Assembly: GCA_002437305.1 (NCBI GenBank)
Contig: DJOW01000033.1
Span: 1-64,000, forward strand
Origin: Bacteroidales bacterium UBA6428
GTDB taxonomy: Bacteria > Bacteroidota > Bacteroidia > Bacteroidales > UBA932
DNA length: 64,000 nucleotides
Direction: 5' to 3'
The notes beneath the pieces are model-generated. The model was not told the origin of the DNA. It searched no databases and was given only the letters and a program-made list of their open reading frames with translations. The translations under genes and the position numbers were made by a program. Position 1 is the stretch's first letter. Each line of letters opens with the position of its first letter. Of the stretch, positions 44,601 through 52,799 are shown piece after piece.

Positions 44601-45596
44601 ATGAAAAATTATGTGTTATATATAGGGTTGGCTTTGCTTTCGGGCATCGCAGCGATCTCTTGCGATGATTCAAACATCGAGGATGCCAACGATGTGCTTG
44701 CTGTGAAGTCCGTTCTTCCTACAAAAGTAATGGAAGGGCAGATTGTCACCATCACCGGCACCGGTCTTGAAAAAGCCACTTCTGTTGTTTTTCCCGGTAA
44801 TGTTTCCGTGAGCGACATCACCAAAGTCGGCAACGGCTACATCTCGGTGGCAACTCCCGCCGGGGTCTCCACCGATGGGGGAAAAGTGACGGTCGAGACG
44901 GAGGATGAATCAGTTGAATCGGCCGTGACGCTGACTGTGGGCAAGCCGGAGCCTTTGCGTGTCGCACCTCTTGACAAGGAGATCAAGATCAACGAATGTG
45001 TTGAGGTGTACGGCAACGACCTTGAGTTCATCTCCAAGGCATATTTCCCTGGAGAGAACGGCGATGACATTGTCGTCGACGCAGACGTGTTCAAACGCAA
45101 GGCCACAGGCTCTCTCTACATCTACTCACCGATGGGTGTCAAGGCCGGAGCCGCGCAGGTTGTCATAGAAGACTGCAGCGGCAAGAGGTACACTTTGCCG
45201 GAGGTGACCCTGTCCGACGAGGTCTCCGGTGGTGAAACCGGAGAAGACAGCTATGTTCAGATCTGGTCCGGTGAGTACAAAACAGGCTGGTGGTGGTATC
45301 TCCCGGCGTCCGATCTTGACCTTTCGGCGATAACTCCGGCCGCCGGCCAGACCATCAAGTTCACATTCACGCACCATGACGCTCCTCAGACTTTCTGCCT
45401 GTGTGATGGTTGGTGGGGAGCGCCTTTCATCCGCGAGGGAGGAGAAAGCGACAACAACATCACCCTTGCCGCAGGCGAAGACTTTCTGGAATTCGAAATC
45501 TCTGAGGGAATGGCGACGACGATGAACGGATCCGATACCGCTCTCATTATCGGCGGCGACATCACGATCACCCGGATCCAGATCAAGTCGGATTAA
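44601..45596 (+). CDS. IPT/TIG-domain surface lipoprotein, probable glycan-binding protein
   Basis: The 331-residue protein has a lipoprotein signal (LLSGIAAISCDD, Cys near 21). Two IPT/TIG immunoglobulin-like domains follow (about 32-110, with GQIVTITGTGLEKATSVVF, and about 112-200), then a C-terminal beta-rich domain (about 215-331) with tryptophan clusters GWWWYLP and CDGWWGAPF. Proteins of this design, encoded after SusCD, are surface glycan-binding proteins (SusE/F-like position). The aromatic clusters would suit sugar stacking. The gene follows SusD by 35 bases and ends the rightward PUL arm before a strong hairpin. Confidence 0.78.
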   Translation: MKNYVLYIGLALLSGIAAISCDDSNIEDANDVLAVKSVLPTKVMEGQIVTITGTGLEKATSVVFPGNVSVSDITKVGNGYISVATPAGVSTDGGKVTVETEDESVESAVTLTVGKPEPLRVAPLDKEIKINECVEVYGNDLEFISKAYFPGENGDDIVVDADVFKRKATGSLYIYSPMGVKAGAAQVVIEDCSGKRYTLPEVTLSDEVSGGETGEDSYVQIWSGEYKTGWWWYLPASDLDLSAITPAAGQTIKFTFTHHDAPQTFCLCDGWWGAPFIREGGESDNNITLAAGEDFLEFEISEGMATTMNGSDTALIIGGDITITRIQIKSD

Positions 45597-45634
45597 AGAG
45601 AGTTTAACCTCCATGCCTCAAGGTCTGTGAAATG

Positions 45635-45664
45635 CAAATGGGACGGCGGAAGCCGTCCCATTTG
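45635..45664. terminator. Hairpin between the PUL and tRNA-Leu, probably serving both directions
   Basis: CAAATGGGACGGC (45635-45647) pairs perfectly with GCCGTCCCATTTG (45652-45664) around GGAA. It abuts the 3' end of the minus-strand tRNA gene directly and lies 38 bases after the IPT gene stop. T-runs are short on both sides. Confidence 0.65.
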
Positions 45665-45749
45665 TGCCTCAGGCGGGAATCGAACCCGCACGGACATTTC
45701 TGTCCAAGGGATTTTAAGTCCCTCGTGTCTACCATTTCACCACCAAGGC
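45665..45749 (-). tRNA. tRNA-Leu (anticodon TAA)
   Basis: Read on the minus strand, 85 bases fold as a class II tRNA. The acceptor GCCTTGG pairs with CTGAGGC plus discriminator A. The D-arm contains GGTGAAATGGTAGACAC, the anticodon arm GGGACTTAAAATCCC has TAA in the loop, a long variable arm (TGGACAGAAATGTCCG) follows, and the T-arm is GCGGGTTCGAATCCCGC. CCA is not encoded. Confidence 0.95.
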
Positions 45750-45760
45750 GATGGAGATTG

Positions 45761-45768
45761 CAAATTTA
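45761..45768 (-). promoter_or_regulatory. Candidate -7 box (TAAATTTG) for tRNA-Leu
   Basis: The minus-strand TAAATTTG ends 11 bases before the mature tRNA 5' end, a natural promoter position for a tRNA gene. It sits just downstream of rodA. Confidence 0.5.
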
Positions 45769-45790
45769 CTAAAAAAATGTTATTGATTCG

Positions 45791-47236
45791 CTAATAATAT
45801 TTCTTCTCTTGGCGGTACAATGCGATGAAAATGAAAATCAGGATTGTGAAGGCCCACAGGGACGAGCCGCCGTAGCTGAGCAGCGGCAGCGGTATGCCGA
45901 TCACCGGCATGAGGCCGATTGTCATCCCTACGTTGATGAAAAGGTGCATGAATATGCATGAGGCCACGCAGTAGCCGTAGATGCGGGTGAATGCCTCCCG
46001 ACTTTTTTCCGCGTCAGAAATGATTCTTATGATAAGGAACACATACAAGGCGATGACGGCAAAGCATCCGATGAACCCCCACTCTTCCCCGACCGTGCAG
46101 AAGATGAAGTCCGTGCTCTGCTCCGGAACAAAACCGAACGTCGTCTGTGTGCCGCCGAGGAATCCTTTCCCTGTCAGTCCGCCGGAACCTATGGCTATCA
46201 TGCTTTGGTTGACATTATAGCCCACACCGGCCGGATCTTCTTTCATGCCAAGCAGGACCTCGATTCTCTTGCGCTGATGATCCTGAAGAATGTTGTTGAA
46301 AATGAAATCGGTTGAGAAGACAAGCGCGACTCCGGCGACCAGTCCGAGGGCTGACATGGACAAGGACTTTTTACGGGACTTGTAGCCGTTGACAATCATG
46401 ATAGGCAGTGCCGCGGCGCATGCGCCGACAAGAACGTAAAGTGGCTTGATTCCGCCCACGAAACTCTCGGGTTTGAATTTGTCGAGAATCCACGGCAACA
46501 GACAAAGAAGCAGAAATGTCCCGGAGCAGATCCAGAACAAGGTTCCGATCCGGCTTGATTCCAGCGCATTGCAGACAATCAGGATCCCGATCAGCACGAG
46601 CAGGGACACGTAAGGGGATGCAGTCAGTGTCAGTATGAAAAGAAGCACGGCTGCACCGATGCAGAAAATCCACCAACCGGAGAATCCTTCTCTAAACATC
46701 ACGAAGATGAATCCCACGTACACTAGAGCGGAGCCTGTCTCGCTTTCGGCAAGGATGACGAGCATCGGGATTCCGATGATCAAAGCGGTGAGCATGAAGT
46801 CCTTGAATCTGGTGATTCTGAAATTGACTTGGCCCAGGAGTGTCGCAAGGAGCAGGGATGTCGTGATCTTGGAGACTTCCGCGGGCTGGAAACGCACGGG
46901 TCCGAACTCGAACCACGATCGGGATCCCTTGACTTCCACACCAAGGAATATCACTGCCACAAGCAGAAACAGGACAATCAGATACAAAGGTAGGGAAGCG
47001 CTTTCCCAGAATTGGGGGTTGATCACGAACATGATCAAGGCGGCCAGTCCGAAGGAGGTGAGTATCCAGACGAACTGCTTGCCGCAACGGAAGTTGAAAT
47101 CGAATATGCTTGCGGGGCCGTCGGAGTGGATAGAGGCATAGATGTTCGCCCATCCGATGAGCACGAGCAGCAGGTAGGTGATCACCAACGCCCAGTCAAC
47201 ACTCTGTTTGATTCCTCTGTCCGAAAAGTTTGTCAT
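45791..47236 (-). CDS. rodA: Rod shape-determining protein RodA (SEDS glycosyltransferase)
   Basis: The 481-residue polytopic membrane protein is a SEDS-family peptidoglycan polymerase partnered with PBP2. Visible blocks are FQPAEVSKI near 117, the long central periplasmic region, GSGGLTGKGFLGGTQT near 368, QSTDFIFCTVGEEWGFIG near 389, and the C-terminal GIPLPLLSYGGSSLW. It is longer than E. coli RodA (about 370 residues) because of extra central membrane segments, as usual in Bacteroidota. It follows mrdA by 11 bases and is the last gene of the mreB-mreC-mreD-mrdA-rodA operon. Confidence 0.94.
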   Translation of the reverse strand: MTNFSDRGIKQSVDWALVITYLLLVLIGWANIYASIHSDGPASIFDFNFRCGKQFVWILTSFGLAALIMFVINPQFWESASLPLYLIVLFLLVAVIFLGVEVKGSRSWFEFGPVRFQPAEVSKITTSLLLATLLGQVNFRITRFKDFMLTALIIGIPMLVILAESETGSALVYVGFIFVMFREGFSGWWIFCIGAAVLLFILTLTASPYVSLLVLIGILIVCNALESSRIGTLFWICSGTFLLLCLLPWILDKFKPESFVGGIKPLYVLVGACAAALPIMIVNGYKSRKKSLSMSALGLVAGVALVFSTDFIFNNILQDHQRKRIEVLLGMKEDPAGVGYNVNQSMIAIGSGGLTGKGFLGGTQTTFGFVPEQSTDFIFCTVGEEWGFIGCFAVIALYVFLIIRIISDAEKSREAFTRIYGYCVASCIFMHLFINVGMTIGLMPVIGIPLPLLSYGGSSLWAFTILIFIFIALYRQEKKYY

Positions 47237-47247
47237 CCCTTAAACAG

Positions 47248-49092
47248 TTAGTAAGTCCTTACCCTTGACATCAGGTCTCCTTTCAGGACCCTTTCCTCGA
47301 GGCCGCGGCGCTGTTCGCTGATCTCTCCGTTGAGGTATTTCTCCACCAGCAGTGAAGCGATGGGCGCGGCCCATGTGGCTCCGAATCCGGCGTTTTCGAT
47401 GTAGGCGGCCACAGCGATCTTGGGATTGTCTTTTGGCGCGAAGCAGATGAACACTGAGTTGTCGGCGCCGCGAGGATTCTGCGCGGTGCCTGTCTTGCCG
47501 CAGATGTCCAATCCGGGAACAGCGGCGATGGAGGCTGTCCCTCCTGATCCGAAACCGCTGTTGACCGCTCTCCACATGCCTTGGATTACCTTTTTGAAAT
47601 TCGTGGTGTCAACCAATGTGTACTGTTTCTCATAGTATTTGGGGTTGATTTCCACTCCGTCGGAAGCTTTTACTATGTGCGGGATTCTGTACCAGCCCCT
47701 GTTCGCGACAGTCGCGGCGAGGTTGGCGATCTGGAGGGGCGTGACACCGATTTCTCCTTGTCCGATGGAAATCGAGATGATGGTCGTGAATTTCCATCCA
47801 CCCTTGCCGTAAATCTTGTTGTAATACTTTGCTGTGGGAAGCGTCCCTCCCAGTTCGGCGGGGAAGTCGCTTCCGAGTTTGTGTCCGAATCCGAAGCTCT
47901 GGACGTACTCATTCCATTTGTCAAGCGCTTCTCCGATGTCGTGGTACTTCTTGTTTTCGAGAATATTCTTAAGAACATAACAGAAGTAGCCGTTGCATGA
48001 CATCATTATGGCTTCTTCAAGGACGAGCGGAGACCTGTGCACATGGCACCCCAGCTTTCTGTTGCCAAAATGGTAACCTTGGCTGCACGGGTAGGCCATC
48101 TCTGTCGTCAGTGTGCCTTCCTGAAGCCCGATCAATCCGTTCACGAGTTTGAAGACGGAGCCTGGAGGGTAGGGCGCCTGGACCGCCCTGTTGAACATCG
48201 GCTTGTGCGGGTCTTTGATGATCTCATCGTAGTGCTGGCCTATGTCCGCGAGCATGCTCACATCGACTCCCGGGCTGGAGACAAGAGTCAAGATCTCCCC
48301 TGTTTTGGGCTCTATCGCCACAAGACTGCCGACCTTGTTTTTCATCAGCTCCTGGCCGTACTGTTGCAGGTCAGCGTCGATTGTCGTGTGGATGTCATGC
48401 CCCGGGACAGCTTCCTTGTCCATCTCTCCATCCTTGTAGCGTTGCTCGATCTGGTTGCGTGAATTGCGCAGGTAGATGTGGTAGCCCTTTTCGCCGCGCA
48501 GCTCCTTTTCTCTCGCGGCCTCGATGCCTGTTTTTCCGGCGTAATCCCCGGAACGGTATTCCCCGGGATGCTTCTCAATGTATTTCGCGTCCACTTCGGA
48601 GACATAGCCGAGCAGGTTCCCGCCGGCATTCACAGGGTAGTCACGGATGCTTCGGGCCTGCCCCCTGAACCCTGGAAAATTGTACTGAAGCTCGGCGAAC
48701 CGCATGTAGGTCTCCGGCTTTATCTGCTTCAGCATCACCACGCTCTGGTAGCCGATTCGGCGTCTGTTCTTGGCATATTCCTTCATCTTGGACCGTATGA
48801 ACTCCGGTGTCACGTTCAGTGCGCAGGACAGCATCAGGGTGTCGAACGGCTTCACTTCACGTGGTGTGACGAGGATGTCGTAGGTGACTTTGTTGCTGAC
48901 TATGATCTTGCCGTTGCGGTCGTAGATTATGCCTCTTGTGGGATAGATGATGTCGTAGACCATCGAGTTGTTGGACGCGTTGATCTTGTACTTGTCGTCG
49001 ATGATCTGGATGTAGAACAACTTGCCCAGAATTATTGCCGCCACAACAAGAAGCCCGATTATCAAGATTTTTCCCCTACCTTCTGTCTTCAT
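47248..49092 (-). CDS. mrdA: Penicillin-binding protein 2 (elongasome transpeptidase)
   Basis: This 614-residue class B PBP cross-links side-wall peptidoglycan. It has an N-terminal membrane anchor (about 9-27), a PBP dimerisation domain (YPTRGIIYDRNGKIIVSN) and a transpeptidase domain. The domain has the active-site SxxK in PPGSVFKLV (near 312), SxN in MMSCNGYF (near 366) and KTG in CGKTGTAQNPRG (near 536). The gene overlaps the end of mreD by 17 bases and precedes rodA, the usual order in the phylum. Confidence 0.94.
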   Translation of the reverse strand: MKTEGRGKILIIGLLVVAAIILGKLFYIQIIDDKYKINASNNSMVYDIIYPTRGIIYDRNGKIIVSNKVTYDILVTPREVKPFDTLMLSCALNVTPEFIRSKMKEYAKNRRRIGYQSVVMLKQIKPETYMRFAELQYNFPGFRGQARSIRDYPVNAGGNLLGYVSEVDAKYIEKHPGEYRSGDYAGKTGIEAAREKELRGEKGYHIYLRNSRNQIEQRYKDGEMDKEAVPGHDIHTTIDADLQQYGQELMKNKVGSLVAIEPKTGEILTLVSSPGVDVSMLADIGQHYDEIIKDPHKPMFNRAVQAPYPPGSVFKLVNGLIGLQEGTLTTEMAYPCSQGYHFGNRKLGCHVHRSPLVLEEAIMMSCNGYFCYVLKNILENKKYHDIGEALDKWNEYVQSFGFGHKLGSDFPAELGGTLPTAKYYNKIYGKGGWKFTTIISISIGQGEIGVTPLQIANLAATVANRGWYRIPHIVKASDGVEINPKYYEKQYTLVDTTNFKKVIQGMWRAVNSGFGSGGTASIAAVPGLDICGKTGTAQNPRGADNSVFICFAPKDNPKIAVAAYIENAGFGATWAAPIASLLVEKYLNGEISEQRRGLEERVLKGDLMSRVRTY

Positions 49093-49585
49093 AAGTCAAT
49101 AAATTGATAATGAGGATTGAAGAAAGATAACTGGCCAATAGCGAAAGTCCGAGGCACGCGCAGATGAACCAGAACGGACGTGTTCCCGCGCAATCCGTCA
49201 GAATGTAGATGAGCAGGAAGACCACTGTCATCAGGATTATGGCGAGCGAGACCTTTCCCGCGCCGTATTTCCTGACTGTTACGCTCTCCTTTTGCTCAAA
49301 CGGCTCGTTGCCGAAGATCATGCCTATGATCGGTTTCCTGAGCAAGGCTGCAGGGACAAGCGAAAGCGCGTTGATTCCGAGTGTGCCCTCGGCGAAAAAA
49401 TCCACGGATAGTCCAGTGATAAAAGCGATCAGCATCGCCGCGATCGTGCCGGTCTTGGTCGGAATGCACAGCACCATGACCGGCAGTATGGTGATCATTA
49501 CGTATGGCGTGAAGTGGAAGTAGTTGCTCAGGATCATCTGGGCGACTGTCAACAGAATGTAGGTGAGTGTGAAGTTGTGTTTCAT
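49076..49585 (-). CDS. mreD: Rod shape-determining protein MreD
   Basis: The 169-residue, highly hydrophobic protein has about five to six membrane helices, the expected size and topology of MreD. Blocks such as TGLSVDFFAEGTLGINALSLVPAALLR fit the family. Its ATGA start overlaps the mreC stop, so translation is probably coupled. Sequence conservation in MreD is low; identification rests mainly on position and topology. Confidence 0.88.
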   Translation of the reverse strand: MKHNFTLTYILLTVAQMILSNYFHFTPYVMITILPVMVLCIPTKTGTIAAMLIAFITGLSVDFFAEGTLGINALSLVPAALLRKPIIGMIFGNEPFEQKESVTVRKYGAGKVSLAIILMTVVFLLIYILTDCAGTRPFWFICACLGLSLLASYLSSILIINLLTYEDRR

Positions 49586-50421
49586 TTCTTCTTCTGTTGT
49601 GGTTCTTCTTGGTTCTCGACCATCTCTATCTCGGCGGAGCGTGTGTTGGTCACGATGGTGACGTACTTCAGTGCCTTTTGATTTTGGAACAATCTGACTT
49701 CTATCTCGTTGGTCGCTCCGTTTATTATGTTGGACTCTCCCGCGACGCCGATCGGGATGTCCGGAGGAAAGATCGTGGAGTATCCACTGGTGTAGACTGT
49801 GTCTCCAGGGTTGAATTTGAACTGTAGCGGGATTTCCTTCAGAATCGCTCTGTCAGAACTTGTTCCATCCCATGCGAGCGGACCGACAGCCCCTGACCCT
49901 CCGAGCCTCGCGCTGATGAAAAACTCTGTGTTGAGGAATGAGATCGCGTAGGAATAGTGCCTGCTTACAGCATCCACAATCCCGATCACACCTTCGGGCG
50001 TGATTATCCCGGAATTGCGCACGACCCCATCCTCGCTGCCCTTGTCGATGATCAGGTAGTTGTGCTGGGTGTTCCTGCTGGATTTGATGATGGTGGCCGG
50101 GATGTATCTGAAACCGTCGTCTTTCAGCACGGGCTTGGACGCCGGGTCCGCATCGTACAAGGTCTTCTCATAGTCTCCGACAAGTTTCCGCAGCCGGCTG
50201 TTCTCGGCGGCCAGTTCATCGTTTTGCTTTTTTAGGAAAAAGTAGTTTGAGACCTCTTGCGTGGCTCCCCAGACATTGGCCATGAAGCCGTGGGAAATCC
50301 TTGCGATCCAAAGCCGCTGCATCTCGCTGTTGTTTGAGAGCATTATGACAGCCGCGATCTCCAGCGTAAAGAAGACCGCGACCGTAAGGATGCTCTGGGC
50401 AACAGACTTTTCTTTCTGCAT
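49582..50421 (-). CDS. mreC: Rod shape-determining protein MreC
   Basis: The 279-residue protein has a single N-terminal membrane helix (about 10-28), a coiled-coil segment (about 60-90; KQNDELAAENSRLRKLVGDYE) and the periplasmic beta-domain with YLIIDKGSEDGVVRNSGIITPEGVIGIV, the family hallmark, near 125-155. It links MreB to the PBP2/RodA machinery. The start shares one base with the mreB stop (TAATG). Confidence 0.93.
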   Translation of the reverse strand: MQKEKSVAQSILTVAVFFTLEIAAVIMLSNNSEMQRLWIARISHGFMANVWGATQEVSNYFFLKKQNDELAAENSRLRKLVGDYEKTLYDADPASKPVLKDDGFRYIPATIIKSSRNTQHNYLIIDKGSEDGVVRNSGIITPEGVIGIVDAVSRHYSYAISFLNTEFFISARLGGSGAVGPLAWDGTSSDRAILKEIPLQFKFNPGDTVYTSGYSTIFPPDIPIGVAGESNIINGATNEIEVRLFQNQKALKYVTIVTNTRSAEIEMVENQEEPQQKKK

Positions 50422-51443
50422 TATCTCATCAGGAATGAGTAGTTGGATGTCTTTTTAAGCGCTATGCAGGTGCCTCTGGCCACGGCGCGGAGAGGATCCT
50501 CGGCTACGTGGAATTGAATGTTGACCTTCTCTGTGAACCTTTTGGCGAGTCCACGAAGGAGGGCGCCGCCACCGGAAAGGAAAATCCCGTTCTCGACAAT
50601 GTCTGAATATAACTCCGGAGGCGTCAGTTCCAGTACGTGCAGGATGGAGGACTCCAGCTTGGCTATTGACTTGTCAAGGCAGTGGGCGATCTCCTGATAG
50701 GTGACCGCTGCCTCCACGGGATGCGCCGTCATCAGGTTCGGCCCTCTGACGATGTGGGGCTCCGGCTCCTCGTCAAGCTCTGGAATCACGGCTCCCACAG
50801 CGAACTTGATTTCCTCCGCGGTAGTCTCTCCGATCTTGATGTTGTGCTGCTGGCGCATGTAGTACTGGATGTCGCTGTTGAACACGTCGCCAGCGGTGTT
50901 GATGCTTTCCTGAACCACGATTCCCCCCAGTGAGATCACCGCGATCTCGGCGGTTCCGCCTCCGATGTCAACGACCATGTTCCCCCTTGGGGCCTCCACA
51001 TCAAGGCCAATACCGAGCGCGGCGGCCATTGGCTCGTAGATCAGATAGACGTCTCTTCCTCCAGCGTGCTCGCAGGAGTCGCGGACGGCTCTGATCTCAA
51101 CCTGTGTGCTTCCGGAAGGAATGCCCACCACGATCTTGAGATTAGGGGTGAACAGTGTTTTCTTTTTGCTGTTCACCTGTTTGATGAATCCTTTGATCAT
51201 CATCTCGGCGGCGTTGAAGTCCGCGATGACTCCGTTTCTCAAAGGCCTGATGGTCTTGATGCCGGGATTGGTGTGCTCGTGCATGAGTTTTGCCGGGCGA
51301 CCGATCGCGATGCATTTGCCTGTGTTGTTGTCTATCGCGACGATGCTGGGCGCGTCCAGCACAATCTCGTCATTCCTGAAAATGACTGTGTTGGCTGTCC
51401 CGAGGTCCATCGCTATCTCTTGAGTCAGAAATGAGAATGCCAT
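50421..51443 (-). CDS. mreB: Rod shape-determining actin-like protein MreB
   Basis: I choose the ATG at 51443 (MAFSFLTQEIAMDLGTANTV), which gives 340 residues as usual; the longer frame adds an unlikely basic extension. Actin-fold motifs are MDLGTANTVIF (phosphate 1), VVDIGGGTAEIAVISLGGIV near 158 (phosphate 2) and FLSGGGALLRGLAKR near 287 (adenosine). It polymerises under the inner membrane and guides the elongasome. It is the first gene of the leftward rod operon; no clear TAnnTTTG box was found upstream. Confidence 0.95.
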   Translation of the reverse strand: MAFSFLTQEIAMDLGTANTVIFRNDEIVLDAPSIVAIDNNTGKCIAIGRPAKLMHEHTNPGIKTIRPLRNGVIADFNAAEMMIKGFIKQVNSKKKTLFTPNLKIVVGIPSGSTQVEIRAVRDSCEHAGGRDVYLIYEPMAAALGIGLDVEAPRGNMVVDIGGGTAEIAVISLGGIVVQESINTAGDVFNSDIQYYMRQQHNIKIGETTAEEIKFAVGAVIPELDEEPEPHIVRGPNLMTAHPVEAAVTYQEIAHCLDKSIAKLESSILHVLELTPPELYSDIVENGIFLSGGGALLRGLAKRFTEKVNIQFHVAEDPLRAVARGTCIALKKTSNYSFLMR

Positions 51444-51492
51444 GACTGTACTTAATACGATTCTTTTATAACTTTTATTGTACAATATACAA

Positions 51493-51522
51493 TTTGTAAA
51501 TATACGAAAAAAGTTATATTTG
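51493..51522 (+). promoter_or_regulatory. Promoter of ispD (TTTG-N18-TATATTTG)
   Basis: TTTG at 51493-51496 and TATATTTG at 51515-51522 fit the -33/-7 consensus. The ATG at 51533 follows only 10 bases after the box, so the transcript would have a leader of only a few bases. Confidence 0.6.
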
Positions 51523-51532
51523 TAAGAATATT

Positions 51533-52261
51533 ATGAACAGAAATAATTATTTAATCGTTGTGGCCGCCGGAAGCGGTGTCAGAATGGGATCCTCAATTCC
51601 GAAGCAATTCCTGGATTTGGGGGGCGTTCCTGTCCTTCGCAGGACGATCGAGGCTTTCATTTCATCGGTGCCTGGAATCAAGGTGGTGACGGTCCTTTCC
51701 GAGGACCATGTCTCTTACTGGAAGGATTATTGCCTGTCTTCCGGTTTCAATTGCCCCCAGACATTGGTGGCAGGTGGATTCACCCGTTTTCATTCGGTAA
51801 GGAATGCCTTGAGGCGTGTTCCCGATGGAGCGGTGGTGGCCATTCACGATGGTGTGAGGCCGCTTCTCTCTTCGGCGCTGATACGGGAGATGTTCGCCCG
51901 CATGGACAAGGGTGACGTGCCTTCCCTCATTCCGGTCGTCCCGTCAGTGGACACGCTTAAGGTAATCGACCGGGTCAAGGACGCGGACGGCAACGAGATT
52001 CTTGTCTCTGCAGACGGGGAGGAGGTGGACAGAAACCGGATATTCGGAGCGCAGACACCCCAGATGTTCCGGTCCGAGGACATAAAATCGGCATATTCGC
52101 AGGCCTTTGACACCTCATTCACTGACGATGCCTCCGTGGCGCGTAAAAAAGGAATACCCCTCTCCTTCTGCCAAGGAGAGAGGTACAACATCAAACTTAC
52201 GTCTCCCGAGGATCTGTCCCTCGCGCGATTGATCATTTCGTCTTGCTCTCGAAATCGATAG
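51533..52261 (+). CDS. ispD: 2-C-methyl-D-erythritol 4-phosphate cytidylyltransferase
   Basis: The 242-residue cytoplasmic enzyme joins MEP with CTP in the non-mevalonate isoprenoid pathway, which also supplies undecaprenyl carriers. Blocks are VVAAGSGVRMGSSIPKQFLDLGG at 9-31 (CTP-binding loop), VAIHDGVRPLLS near 104, and FGAQTPQMFRSEDI near 173. Its 3' end overlaps the convergent Lrp-type gene by 29 bases. Confidence 0.94.
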   Translation: MNRNNYLIVVAAGSGVRMGSSIPKQFLDLGGVPVLRRTIEAFISSVPGIKVVTVLSEDHVSYWKDYCLSSGFNCPQTLVAGGFTRFHSVRNALRRVPDGAVVAIHDGVRPLLSSALIREMFARMDKGDVPSLIPVVPSVDTLKVIDRVKDADGNEILVSADGEEVDRNRIFGAQTPQMFRSEDIKSAYSQAFDTSFTDDASVARKKGIPLSFCQGERYNIKLTSPEDLSLARLIISSCSRNR

Positions 52262-52745
52262 TCTGGAAGCTGGTGTTCTTGTAGTCCTTGACCCAGACCT
52301 GACGTTCTATCGCTTGGTCGAGCGAGATCATGGTCTCGGTAGACTGGATGTAGGGAATATTTTGGATCGTGTTGATGAGGATCTCCATAAGGTGGTCATT
52401 GTCAAAACAATAAACCTTTAGGAGCAGGGCGGCTTTGCCGGTTACGAAATGGCACTCCACAATCTCGGCGATCTTCTTCAGATTCGCTACCACCTCAGAG
52501 TATTTGTTGGCTTCCGAAAGGGACACGCTGATGAACGCGCACACGTTGAGTCCCAAGGCTTGAGGTTTTACCAGAAGTCTTGATCCGGTTATTACTCCAT
52601 TGTTCTCGAGCCTTTTTACCCTCTGGTGGATCGCGGCTCCGGAGACACCGCACTCACGCGCGATTTCCAGGAATGGCATCCTGGCATTGTTGACCAAGAA
52701 GGAAAGGATTTTCTGGTCAATCTGATCGATGTGATAAGTTGCCAT
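52233..52745 (-). CDS. Lrp/AsnC family transcriptional regulator
   Basis: Starting at MATYHIDQID (52745) gives 170 residues. An N-terminal AsnC-type helix-turn-helix is present (DQKILSFLVNNARMPFLEIARECGVSGAAIHQRVKRLENNGVI), then a RAM/ligand-binding domain (about 75-150; VECHFVTGKAALLLKVYCFDNDHLMEIL). Such proteins sense amino acids and control their metabolism; the targets are unknown. The gene ends inside the 3' end of ispD on the other strand. About 55 bases separate its start from the topA stop. Confidence 0.9.
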   Translation of the reverse strand: MATYHIDQIDQKILSFLVNNARMPFLEIARECGVSGAAIHQRVKRLENNGVITGSRLLVKPQALGLNVCAFISVSLSEANKYSEVVANLKKIAEIVECHFVTGKAALLLKVYCFDNDHLMEILINTIQNIPYIQSTETMISLDQAIERQVWVKDYKNTSFQTIDFESKTK

Positions 52746-52799
52746 TGCTTTCAATTTATAACTAAACAGCCGCTAAATTATCTAAAAAAACTTTAAAAG

